From Bradyrhizobium nitroreducens (GTDB taxonomy: Bacteria; Pseudomonadota; Alphaproteobacteria; Rhizobiales; Xanthobacteraceae): a DNA stretch of 64,000 bases. This document shows positions 42,722-51,192 of the stretch, one piece after another. The translations under genes were made by a program, and so were the position numbers. The notes under the pieces were generated by a model, which saw only the letters and a program-made list of their open reading frames with translations, had not been told where the DNA came from and searched no databases. The number at the start of each line of letters is the position of its first letter. Position 1 is the stretch's first letter. The stretch is from assembly GCF_002776695.1 (NCBI RefSeq), contig NZ_LFJC01000003.1, positions 7,167,494 through 7,231,493 of the forward strand, written 5' to 3'.

Positions 42722-44224
42722 ATGAATGTCGCTGTTCGCGGTCACACCGCTACCAAGCAAGCTTCCGAACACTTCGACGTGCTGATCGTCGGCGCCGGCA
42801 TCTCCGGCATCGGCAGCGCCTATCACATCGAAAAGCAGCTGCCGGGCACGAGCTACGTCATCCTGGAAACGCAGACGACGTTCGGCGGCACCTGGAGCAC
42901 GCATCGTTATCCCGGCATCCGCTCCGACAGCGACCTCCACACCTTCGGCTACAGCTTCAAGCCCTGGGTCGGCCCGCCCATCGCGACCGCCGAGGAAATC
43001 CTCTCCTATATGAAGGAAGTCATCGACGACAACGATATCGCCCGGCACATCCGCTACGGGCACAAGATCAATTCCGCGAGCTGGTCGAGCGAGCAGAATC
43101 TCTGGACCATCGAGGCGACGACGACCGATACCGGCGAAGCAAAGACCTTCACCGCGAACTTCCTCTGGATGTGCCAGGGCTATTACCGCCATTCGGAGGG
43201 CTACACGCCCGAATGGGAAGGCATGGACCGTTTCAAGGGCCGCATCGTTCATCCCCAGACCTGGCCCGATGATATCGACCTCACGAACAAGAAGGTCGTC
43301 GTGATCGGCTCGGGCGCCACCGCGGCGACGCTGGTGCCGAACATCGCGGACAAATGCGCGCACGTCACCATGCTGCAGCGCTCGCCGACCTATTTCCGGC
43401 TCGGCCGCAACGCCATCGAGATCGCGGAGGAGCTGCGCCGGCTCCAGGTCGACGAGGCCTGGATTCACGAGATCGTCCGGCGCAAGATCCTGTTCGAGCA
43501 GGATGCCTTCACGAAGCTCTGCGTGTCCAAGCCGGAGCAGGTGAAGAAGGAGCTGATCGGCCAGATCAGCGCGGTGCTCGGCCCCGATTACGACGTCGAG
43601 ACGCATTTCACGCCGACCTACCGGCCGTGGCGGCAGCGCATCGCCTTCGTGCCGGATGCCGACCTGTTCAAGGGTATCGCCAGCGGCAGGGCCTCCGTCG
43701 TGACCGACGAGATCGAGTGTTTCGTCGAGAATGGCATTCAGCTCAAATCCGGCAAGGTGCTGGAGGCCGACGTCATCGTCACCGCGACCGGCTTCAACCT
43801 CGCCGCGCTCGGCGACATCGCCTTCGAGATCGACGGCAAGCCGCTGGCCTTTGGCGACACCGTCACCTATCGCGGCATGATGTTCACGGGCGTTCCGAAC
43901 ATGGTCTGGGTGTTCGGCTATTTCCGCGCCAGCTGGACGCTGCGCGTCGATCTCGTCGCCGACTTCGTCTGCCGGCTGCTCGGCCACATGAAGGCGAAGG
44001 GCAAGAAGAAAGTCGAGGTCAAGCTGCGACCCGAAGATCACAACATGCCGATCCTGCCCTGGATCGATCCGGAAAACTTCAACCCCGGCTACATGATGCG
44101 CAACATGAACCTGCTGCCCAAGCGCGGCGACAAGCCGGAATGGCAGCACAGCCAGGATTACTGGACCGAGAAGGACGAGATCCCGAAGACGGATCTGGAC
44201 GACAAGGCGTTCGTCTACGGGTGA
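42722..44224 (+). CDS. FAD-dependent Baeyer-Villiger-type monooxygenase (EthA-like)
   Basis: A 500-residue flavoprotein. The FAD-binding Rossmann motif 'VLIVGAGISGIGSAYH' begins near residue 20, with 'TFGGTWSTHRYPGIRSDSDLHTFGYSF' next. This last segment is typical of the EthA subgroup, which has R-S-D-S-D after the FAD motif. The NADPH motif is 'VVVIGSGATAATLVPNI'. The BVMO fingerprint appears as 'FKGRIVHPQTWPDDID'. These enzymes insert oxygen next to a carbonyl or oxidise sulfur. No TetR-type EthR partner is adjacent. The start at 42722 lacks a strong ribosome-binding site; an upstream ATG at 42656 would add 22 residues. Confidence 0.9.
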   Translation: MNVAVRGHTATKQASEHFDVLIVGAGISGIGSAYHIEKQLPGTSYVILETQTTFGGTWSTHRYPGIRSDSDLHTFGYSFKPWVGPPIATAEEILSYMKEVIDDNDIARHIRYGHKINSASWSSEQNLWTIEATTTDTGEAKTFTANFLWMCQGYYRHSEGYTPEWEGMDRFKGRIVHPQTWPDDIDLTNKKVVVIGSGATAATLVPNIADKCAHVTMLQRSPTYFRLGRNAIEIAEELRRLQVDEAWIHEIVRRKILFEQDAFTKLCVSKPEQVKKELIGQISAVLGPDYDVETHFTPTYRPWRQRIAFVPDADLFKGIASGRASVVTDEIECFVENGIQLKSGKVLEADVIVTATGFNLAALGDIAFEIDGKPLAFGDTVTYRGMMFTGVPNMVWVFGYFRASWTLRVDLVADFVCRLLGHMKAKGKKKVEVKLRPEDHNMPILPWIDPENFNPGYMMRNMNLLPKRGDKPEWQHSQDYWTEKDEIPKTDLDDKAFVYG

Positions 44225-44284
44225 GGGAATGCGTGGCTGAAGGCTCCTGTGGGGAGCGGTAACATTCACCTCACACTCCGCTCT

Positions 44285-44342
44285 CCCTGTGGCTAAGGGT
44301 CCCGGATTGGCGCGCGCTTAAGGGCGCGCTTGTCCGGGACGA
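44285..44342. repeat. Dispersed repeat half, 'GTCCGGGACGAC' family
   Basis: GGGTCCCGGATTGGCGCGCG and GGCGCGCTTGTCCGGGACGAC correspond to the right arm of the element at 10176-10329. It lies between the convergent monooxygenase and response regulator genes and may terminate both. Confidence 0.65.
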
Positions 44343-44388
44343 CACCAGATATCAAATCAGCGGCGTCTCAACACGCCCACACCGCAGC

Positions 44389-45315
44389 TCACGAATTCCG
44401 TCGCGTCGCATTCGTTGCAATCGCTGCCGCCGCCGTCCGGTTCTCCACGCCGAGCTTCGCGTAGATTTGCTCCAGATGCTTGTCGACCGTGCGCGGGCTG
44501 AGGCCCAGGATCTGCGCGATGTCGCGGTTGGTCTTGCCCTTGCTGAGCCAGGCCAGCACCTCGCCTTCGCGGGTGGTGAGGCCGAGCTCGCTGGTGAACT
44601 CGGCCGGCAGCGCGGTGCCGGATTCCCTGGAGAGCCGCAGCAGAAACTCGTTTGGCGCGGTTTCGCCCATGTAATAGAGCCGGAGCTGCGGATTGTCCGG
44701 CAAGGAGATCGCCTGAGACTTCGAGCTGCCCTTGACCCTGGCCTGCTCCAGCCATTGCAGCAGCGCCGGCGTCAGGACGAAGTCGCCGGCCTGTGCACTG
44801 TGATGGTCGGACAGCAATTTCTGCGCTTGCGGTGTCGCCCATAGCAAATGGCCCTGGCGGTCGACCGCGAACAGGAAGCGGCCGGAGACGTCGAGCGCGG
44901 CGCGCGCGCTCTGCGTCAGGCGGGCGTTGCCGAGATGGACGCGGATGCGTGCCAGCATCTCCTCGATCACGATCGGCTTCGTCACGTAGTCGACGCCGCC
45001 GGCCTCCAGCCCGCGCACGATGTGCTCGGTTTCGGCGAGACCCGTCATGAAGATCACAGGGACGTTGGCAAGATCCGCATCGCGCTTGAGACGGCGGCAG
45101 GTCTCGAAGCCGTCGATGCCGGGCATCACGGCATCGAGCAGCACGATGTCGGGCGTGATCTGGTCGACGATGCGCATCGCGGCCGCGCCGTCGAGCGCCA
45201 CCATCACTGTCATGCCGGCGCCGTCGAGCGCGTCGGTGAGTAGCCGCAGCGTCTCCGGGGAATCATCGACGACGAGCGCGATGTCGCGCTTCTTCGCTTC
45301 AATGTTCATGCGCAT
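44389..45315 (-). CDS. LuxR/FixJ-type response regulator with central PAS-like region
   Basis: A 308-residue regulator. Residues 10-128 are a receiver domain with phospho-acceptor Asp61 (IVLLDAVMPG), acidic pocket Asp17-Asp18 and Lys at 'YVTKPI'. A middle ~80 residues ('SGRFLFAVDRQGHLLWATPQAQKLL') resemble a PAS fold. The C-terminal LuxR helix-turn-helix reads 'LTTREGEVLAWLSKGKTNRDIAQILGLS' and 'TVDKHLEQIYAKLG'. It overlaps the end of the sensor kinase gene by 17 bases, so the two form one signalling pair. A likely target is the divergent urt operon. Confidence 0.92.
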   Translation of the reverse strand: MRMNIEAKKRDIALVVDDSPETLRLLTDALDGAGMTVMVALDGAAAMRIVDQITPDIVLLDAVMPGIDGFETCRRLKRDADLANVPVIFMTGLAETEHIVRGLEAGGVDYVTKPIVIEEMLARIRVHLGNARLTQSARAALDVSGRFLFAVDRQGHLLWATPQAQKLLSDHHSAQAGDFVLTPALLQWLEQARVKGSSKSQAISLPDNPQLRLYYMGETAPNEFLLRLSRESGTALPAEFTSELGLTTREGEVLAWLSKGKTNRDIAQILGLSPRTVDKHLEQIYAKLGVENRTAAAAIATNATRRNS

Positions 45316-48300
45316 GCAACGTCTTCAATGTGGCCATATACTGGTCGAGATCGAAGCGATCGACCAGGAAGCGCATCTGCGCGACGAAGTCGGCATGCTC
45401 CGGATGCTCGCCGCCGATCTCATCGAGCTTCAACTGGATGCCCTTGACGTAGCCGATCTGGCCGAGCCCGATCAACGCCTCGATGTGCCGCGCCGGCGGC
45501 CGTGATCCGCTTTCGGGACGCCAGAACGACACCGCGATCTCGTCCGGGCCGTATTGCCATTCGATCCTGAGAAGCTGGCGGATCGTCTCCAGCAGCCGCG
45601 GGATGTCTATCGGCTTCATCAAATAGCCGTCGTGGAAGGTCTGTGCCAGCGGCGTGCCGTGGGCCTCCAACGCGCTTGCCGAGACCATCAGGATGCGTGC
45701 CTGGTGGTGGCCGCTTGCGCGCAAGGCCTCAGCCACCGACCAGCCATCCATGGTTGGCATCGAGATGTCGAGCAGGAACAAATCAGGCCGGCAGTGCTGC
45801 GCCAGCGCAAGACAGCCGGGGCCGTCGGGCGCGCTGAGCAGGATGAAGCCGAGCGGCGTCAGCACCTCGCGCAGGAGGTCGCGATGCACGGGATCGTCGT
45901 CGGTGATGAGGATGGTCTTGCGCGCGCCATGATAGCCGGAGACCGGAGCCTCCACCGGCGCGATGCGCTGCGGATTGATGACCTCCGAGAGCAGGATCTT
46001 GACCTTGAACGTCGAGCCGATGCCGACCGTGCTCATGACCTTGATATCGCCGCCCATGACGCCGGCCAGCAGGCGGCTGATGGTCAGGCCGAGCCCGGTG
46101 CCGGTCTGCGGCTGCGAGGCGCCGAGTGCACCGCGCTCGAAGGGCGCGAAGATGCGCTCGAGATCATCGCCCTGGATGCCGGGCCCGGTGTCGATCACTT
46201 CGAACTCGGCCACCGGGCTGCGATAGTGCACGACGAACTGCACGCTCCCGGACTGGGTGAACTTGATCGCGTTGGAGAGCAGATTGATCAGCACCTGGCG
46301 CAGCCGCTTCTCGTCGGCATAGACCACGACCGGCAGGTGGGGCGGCCGCCTGAACACGAAGTCGATGCCCTTGGCCGCGGCCTGGAGACGGAACATGCCG
46401 ACGAGCTGGTCGAGGAATTCGCTGAGCCGCACCTCGTCGCGCGACAGATACAGCCGCCCCGCCTCGATCTTGGAGATGTCCAGAATGCCGTCGATCAGGC
46501 CGGAGAGGTGGTCGGCGCTGCGGCGGACGACGCGGACCTGATCGCGCGGCTTCGTGCTCAGCGTCGCATCCTGCTCCAGGAGCTGGGCATAGCCGCTGAT
46601 CGCATTCAGCGGCGATCGTAGCTCGTGGCTGAGGCCCACCACATAGCGGCTCTTGGCGAGGTTGGCGGATTCGGCGACTTCCTTGGCGCGCTGCAGTTCG
46701 GCATCGGTGCGCTTGTGGGCGTCGATCTCCTGGATCAGCAGCGTCGTCTGTCGCCGCGTCTCGGCCTCGGCCGCGCGGCGGCTCTGCTGGGCCAGCACGA
46801 ACAGCCAGGCCACCACGCCGATGATGATGCTGAGCGAGAAGAACACCTTCCACAGCACCTCGGAAACGAGCGCGTTCTCGCCATGCACGCTCGCCGATGT
46901 CTGCAGATAGATCAATCCGAGCACCAGCGCGACGAGGCCGGCAGAGACCGCGAATACGCCGACATAATGGCCGAGCTGCGAGTTGATCCGTGCGTAGATC
47001 GGCTGTGGCATCAGCTTGCCCAGCGTCTCCGACACCTGCACCTGGATCCGCGCGTGCGGCTTGCAGAGATCGTGGCAGCGGGCGTCCAGCGAGCAGCACA
47101 GAGAACAGATCGGCCCGGCATAAGCGGGGCAGGAGGCCATGTCCTCCGGCTCGAACGCGTGCTCGCAGATGCAGCACTGGATCGCCTCGAGGTCCTGCCA
47201 GCTCCGCTTCGGCTTGCGCGCGATGTAGTATTTGCCGTCCGTGGCCCAGGCGATCAACGGTGCGGCGATGAAGGCCACCGCGAGCGCGATGAAGGCCGAC
47301 AGTGCCTTCGCGGTGGGCCCGAACAGGCCGTAAAAGGCGCTGATGGAGACGATGGTGGCGATGGTCATCGCGCCCACGCCGACCGGATTGACGTCGTAGA
47401 GATGCGCGCGCTTGAATTCGATCTGCTGAGGCCGCAAGCCAAGCGGCTTGTTGACGACGAGATCGGCGACCAGCGCGCCGACCCAGGCGATCGCGACGTT
47501 GGAATAGAGCGCCAGCGTCTGCTCCAGCGCCTTGTAGACGCCGATCTCCATCAACAGCAGCGCCACGATGACGTTGAAGACCAGCCAGACGACGCGGCCG
47601 GGATGGCTGTGGGTTAGGCGCGAGAAGAAGTTCGACCAGGCGATCGAGCCGGCATAGGCGTTGGTGACGTTGATCTTCACCTGGGACAGGATCACGAACG
47701 TGCCGGTCAGCGCCAGCGCGAGATCGGGCTGCGACAGCACGTAGCGGAACGCTTCGAGATACATGTGCGCCGGCTCGGCGGCCTCTTCGGGCGGCACCCC
47801 ATGGCTGAGCGCGAAGAAGGCGAGGAACGAGCCCGCGAGAAGTTTCAGGGTACCAAGCACGATCCATCCGGGGCCAGCGCTCATCATCGCTATCCACCAG
47901 GACGCCCTGGACGCGCGGCGGTCGCGCGGCAAGAACCGCAGGAAGTCGACCTGCTCGCCGATCTGCGCCACCAGCGAAAACACCACCGAGGCCGCAACCC
48001 CGAACAACAGCAGGTCGAAATGCCCGTTGAGATCGCCGTGCTCACCCGAGAACTTGCGCCACTCCGTAAAAGAGTGCGGGTTGTGCCAGGCGATCGCCGC
48101 GAACGGAATGATGTGGAGCACGATCCACAGCGGCTGCGTCCACAATTGGAACCGGCTGATCAGCGTGATGCCGTAGGCCACCAAGGGGATGATGACGACG
48201 GCGCTGATGAGATAGCCGACCGGTCGTGGAATCCCGAAGCACATCTCGAGCGCGGACGCGAGGATCACCGCTTCGATCGCAAAGAAGATGAAGGTGAAGG

Positions 48301-48670
48301 AGGCGTAGATCAGCGAGGTGACGGTCGAGCCGATGTAGCCGAAGCCGGCGCCGCGCGTCAGCAGGTCGATGTCGATGCCGCATTTGGCGGCATAATAGGC
48401 GATCGGCACGCCACAGCAGAAGATGATGAGGGAGACCACGAGGATCGCGGCGGTCGCGTTGGTGACGCCGTAGTTCAGGGTGATGGTGCCGCCGATCGCC
48501 TCCATCGCCAGGAACGAAATCGCGCCCAGCGCCGTGTTGGCGACCCGGGCGGCGGACCAGCGCCGCGCGCTCTTGGCGGTGAAGCGCAGCGCATAGTCTT
48601 CCAGCGTCTGGTTGGCGACCCATTGGTTGTACTGTCGCCTGACGCGGTCTATTCGCTGCCGCCCTGCCAC
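45299..48670 (-). CDS. Fused NCS1-permease / hybrid histidine kinase sensor
   Basis: A 1123-residue inner-membrane protein. Residues 1-480 form about 12 helices matching NCS1 cytosine/purine/allantoin permeases, with 'LGAISFLAMEAIGGTITLNYG' in the first helices and 'VTNAYAGSIAWSNFFSR' late on. Residues 499-536 are cysteine-rich (Cys499, 500, 502, 514, 522, 525, 526, 532, 536), like a metal-binding finger. Two more helices (about 569-590 and 606-627) follow. The kinase has His682 (SHELRSP), Asn800 and the G boxes (DTGPG, GTGLGL). A receiver follows with Asp968 (LLDISMP). The remaining ~95 residues are unassigned. Such permease-kinase fusions are likely sensors of a transported ligand. It is divergent from urtA and overlaps the response regulator. 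Confidence 0.93.
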   Translation of the reverse strand: MAGRQRIDRVRRQYNQWVANQTLEDYALRFTAKSARRWSAARVANTALGAISFLAMEAIGGTITLNYGVTNATAAILVVSLIIFCCGVPIAYYAAKCGIDIDLLTRGAGFGYIGSTVTSLIYASFTFIFFAIEAVILASALEMCFGIPRPVGYLISAVVIIPLVAYGITLISRFQLWTQPLWIVLHIIPFAAIAWHNPHSFTEWRKFSGEHGDLNGHFDLLLFGVAASVVFSLVAQIGEQVDFLRFLPRDRRASRASWWIAMMSAGPGWIVLGTLKLLAGSFLAFFALSHGVPPEEAAEPAHMYLEAFRYVLSQPDLALALTGTFVILSQVKINVTNAYAGSIAWSNFFSRLTHSHPGRVVWLVFNVIVALLLMEIGVYKALEQTLALYSNVAIAWVGALVADLVVNKPLGLRPQQIEFKRAHLYDVNPVGVGAMTIATIVSISAFYGLFGPTAKALSAFIALAVAFIAAPLIAWATDGKYYIARKPKRSWQDLEAIQCCICEHAFEPEDMASCPAYAGPICSLCCSLDARCHDLCKPHARIQVQVSETLGKLMPQPIYARINSQLGHYVGVFAVSAGLVALVLGLIYLQTSASVHGENALVSEVLWKVFFSLSIIIGVVAWLFVLAQQSRRAAEAETRRQTTLLIQEIDAHKRTDAELQRAKEVAESANLAKSRYVVGLSHELRSPLNAISGYAQLLEQDATLSTKPRDQVRVVRRSADHLSGLIDGILDISKIEAGRLYLSRDEVRLSEFLDQLVGMFRLQAAAKGIDFVFRRPPHLPVVVYADEKRLRQVLINLLSNAIKFTQSGSVQFVVHYRSPVAEFEVIDTGPGIQGDDLERIFAPFERGALGASQPQTGTGLGLTISRLLAGVMGGDIKVMSTVGIGSTFKVKILLSEVINPQRIAPVEAPVSGYHGARKTILITDDDPVHRDLLREVLTPLGFILLSAPDGPGCLALAQHCRPDLFLLDISMPTMDGWSVAEALRASGHHQARILMVSASALEAHGTPLAQTFHDGYLMKPIDIPRLLETIRQLLRIEWQYGPDEIAVSFWRPESGSRPPARHIEALIGLGQIGYVKGIQLKLDEIGGEHPEHADFVAQMRFLVDRFDLDQYMATLKTLHAHEH

Positions 48671-48751
48671 GCTTTACCCCACTCCCGATACGGACCCCGC
48701 GCCCTCGCAAATTCCGTACCAAAAGCCTACGTCGGCATTTTGCGGTGCAGT

Positions 48752-48769
48752 ATACGCGATCTTGCGTAT
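48752..48769. promoter_or_regulatory. Inverted repeat in the sensor/urtA divergent promoter
   Basis: ATACGC (48752-48757), six bases, GCGTAT (48764-48769). It sits 72 bases upstream of urtA and 82 bases from the sensor start in the 170-base shared gap. Size and symmetry fit a LuxR-type response regulator dimer site. The regulator at 44389 is the obvious candidate, but this is inference. Confidence 0.5.
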
Positions 48770-48840
48770 GCTTCCGCTGCCCAGATCCGAGCCATCCTCA
48801 CGGCACCAATCGCGTGTTCTCGAACAAAAGTGGGGTGCTC

Positions 48841-50100
48841 ATGTCGGACGAAGCAAACAAGGGCCTGTTATCGCCGCTTCGGCGCAAACTATTGATGGGA
48901 ATGGCCGCCGTGCCGGCCATGACGATGCTGCCGCGGGGGGCTTTTGCCCAGGCCCCGGCGACCTCGGCGGTCAACACCACGGGGCTTGCCGTCACCGACA
49001 CCGAAGTGACGGTCGGCATTCTGCACTCGGCGACCGGCACCATGGCCATCTCCGAAACCGGCTCGATCCAGGCCGAAAAGCTCGCCATCGAGCAGATCAA
49101 CGCCGCCGGCGGCGTGCTCGGGCGCAAGATCAAGTTCATCCAGGAAGACGGCGCCAGCGACTGGCCGACCTTTGCGGAAAAGGCCAAGAAGCTCCTGGTC
49201 AACGACAAGGTCGCGGCGATCATGGGCTGCTGGACCTCGGCCTCGCGCAAGGCGGTGCTGCCGGTCGTCGAGCAATATAACGGCATGCTCTACTACCCGA
49301 CCTTCTATGAGGGCCTCGAGCAGTCCAAGAACGTCATCTACACCGGCCAGGAGGCGACCCAGCAGATTCTCGCCGGCCTGAACTGGATCGCCAAGGAGAA
49401 GGGCGCAAAATCGTTCTTCTTCATCGGCTCCGACTACATCTGGCCACGCACCTCGAACAAGATCGCGCGCAAGCATGTCGAGAACGTGCTGAAGGGCAAG
49501 GTGGTCGGCGAGGAATACTATCCGCTCGGCAATACCCAGTTCAACTCGGTCATCAACAAGATCAAGCTGACCAAGCCAGACGTCATCTTCACCGACGTCG
49601 TCGGCGGCTCGAACGTCGCGTTCTACAAGCAGCTCAAGGCTGCCGGCATCGACCTCTCCAAGCAGGCGCTGCTGACGATCTCGGTGACCGAAGACGAAAT
49701 CGACGGCATCGGCGGCGAGAACATCGCGGGCGCCTATGCCTGCATGAAGTACTTCCAGTCGCTCGACAATGCGAACAACAAGGCTTTCGTGTCCGCGTTC
49801 AAGAAGATGTGGGGCGAGAAGACGGTCATCGGAGACGTCACCCAGGCGGCCTATCTCGGCCCGTGGCTGTGGAAATTGACCGTCGAGAAGGCCGGCTCCT
49901 TCGACGTCGACAAGATCGCGGCGGCTTCGCCTGGCGTCGAATTCAAGGGTGCGCCGGAAGGCTATGTGCGCATCCACGAAAACCATCATCTGTGGTCGAA
50001 GACCCGCGTCGGCCGCGCCAAGCTCGATGGCCAGTTCGAGCTGATCTACGAGACCGCCGATCTCGTCGAGCCCGATCCGTTCCCCAAGGGCTATCAGTAA
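48841..50100 (+). CDS. urtA: Urea/short-chain amide ABC transporter binding protein
   Basis: A 419-residue periplasmic protein with a Tat-like signal (SPLRRKLLMGMAAVPAMTML, ending AFAQA). UrtA/FmdD-family features: 'VTVGILHSATGTMAISETGS', 'VLPVVEQYNGMLYYPTFYEGLE', 'FFFIGSDYIWPRTSNK' and 'GDVTQAAYLGPWLWK'. It should bind urea or a small amide. I started at the ATG at 48841; upstream in-frame residues lack a signal. First gene of an eight-gene plus-strand operon that ends with amide hydrolases, which favours an amide as an alternative or additional ligand. Confidence 0.94.
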   Translation: MSDEANKGLLSPLRRKLLMGMAAVPAMTMLPRGAFAQAPATSAVNTTGLAVTDTEVTVGILHSATGTMAISETGSIQAEKLAIEQINAAGGVLGRKIKFIQEDGASDWPTFAEKAKKLLVNDKVAAIMGCWTSASRKAVLPVVEQYNGMLYYPTFYEGLEQSKNVIYTGQEATQQILAGLNWIAKEKGAKSFFFIGSDYIWPRTSNKIARKHVENVLKGKVVGEEYYPLGNTQFNSVINKIKLTKPDVIFTDVVGGSNVAFYKQLKAAGIDLSKQALLTISVTEDEIDGIGGENIAGAYACMKYFQSLDNANNKAFVSAFKKMWGEKTVIGDVTQAAYLGPWLWKLTVEKAGSFDVDKIAAASPGVEFKGAPEGYVRIHENHHLWSKTRVGRAKLDGQFELIYETADLVEPDPFPKGYQ

Positions 50101-50248
50101 GGCGCGCCACCAGTAAGGGCCGCGGCGCCCGTCGCTCTCCCTCAAGGCAAAACCACTCCCTGGCGTGGATCGCAAGTCCATGCCTCAAGACCCCGCGTCG
50201 CGACTCTGCATCGCGACGCGGAACCCTTATCCCCGACGGAGGACATCG

Positions 50249-51175
50249 ATGTTCGGCGACTACTCGCTTGGTGATCTCGGCTCCATCTTCGTCATGCAGG
50301 GCTTTGCAGGACTGATCCTGTTCTCGGTCTATGTCCTGATGGCGCTCGGGCTCGCCATCATCTTCGGCCAGATGGGCGTCATCAACATGGCGCATGGCGA
50401 GTTCATGATCCTCGGCGCCTACGTCACCTGGATGACATCGAACTTCTTCCAATCCTATCTGCCAAGCTTGTTCAGCGGTTACTTCTTCCTCGCGATGATC
50501 CTGGCCTTTGTCGCATCCGGCGCATTGGGGATGCTGGTGGAATGGGTGCTGATACGGCACCTCTACAAGCGCCCGCTGGATACGCTGCTCGCCACCTGGG
50601 GTCTCAGTCTGATGCTGCAGCAGGCCTATCGCTCGGTTTTCGGGGCGCGCGAGGTCGGCGTCGAGCTGCCGCAATGGATGCTCGGCTCCCTGCACGTCAC
50701 CGACAGCATCGAGGTGCCGATCAACGGCGTCTTCGTGATGTGCCTCACCGTGCTGATCACCATCTCGGTCGCCTACGTCCTCTACATGTCGCGCTGGGGC
50801 CGCCAGGTTCGCGCCGTGGTGCAGAACCGCATCATGGCCGGCGCGGTCGGCATCAACACCGAGAAGGTCGATCGCTATACCTTCGGCCTCGGCTGCGGCA
50901 TCGCGGGTGTCGCCGGCAGCGCCTTCACCATGATCGGCTCGACCGGGCCGACGTCGGGCCAGCTCTACATCGTCGATACGTTCCTGGTCGTCGTGTTCGG
51001 CGGCGCCGCCAGCCTGCTCGGCACCATCGCCTCCGCGTTCTCGATCTCGCAGACGCAATCGACGCTCGAATTCTTCATGTCGGGCTCGATGGCCAAGGTG
51101 CTCACGCTGCTCGCGGTGGTCGGCATCCTGATGCTGCGGCCGCAGGGTCTCTTCGCCCTCAAGGTTCGCAAATAA
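50249..51175 (+). CDS. urtB: Urea/amide ABC transporter permease UrtB
   Basis: A 308-residue membrane permease of the LivH type, with 'LALGLAIIFGQMGVINMAHGEFMILGAYV' in the first helices and 'DTFLVVVFGGAASLLGT' near the C-terminus. It pairs with UrtC. A CGGAGGA ribosome-binding site 5 bases before the ATG at 50249 decides the start. It is 148 bases after urtA, in the same operon. Confidence 0.94.
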   Translation: MFGDYSLGDLGSIFVMQGFAGLILFSVYVLMALGLAIIFGQMGVINMAHGEFMILGAYVTWMTSNFFQSYLPSLFSGYFFLAMILAFVASGALGMLVEWVLIRHLYKRPLDTLLATWGLSLMLQQAYRSVFGAREVGVELPQWMLGSLHVTDSIEVPINGVFVMCLTVLITISVAYVLYMSRWGRQVRAVVQNRIMAGAVGINTEKVDRYTFGLGCGIAGVAGSAFTMIGSTGPTSGQLYIVDTFLVVVFGGAASLLGTIASAFSISQTQSTLEFFMSGSMAKVLTLLAVVGILMLRPQGLFALKVRK

Positions 51176-51192
51176 CGGGAAGCAGGCAAGTC

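Noticed and set aside
42620-44269. Minus-strand open frame of 549 codons opposite the EthA-like gene
   Set aside because: No domain match, while the plus strand has intact FAD and NADPH motifs.
45299-48670. Separate permease gene and kinase gene joined by a missed stop or frameshift
   Set aside because: The frame is continuous, with a structured Cys-rich linker and extra helices between the parts, so a genuine fusion is more likely.
48721-48745. Sigma54 promoter before urtA (GGCATTTTGC)
   Set aside because: The GG to GC spacing does not match the required 10 bases in any phase I tried.
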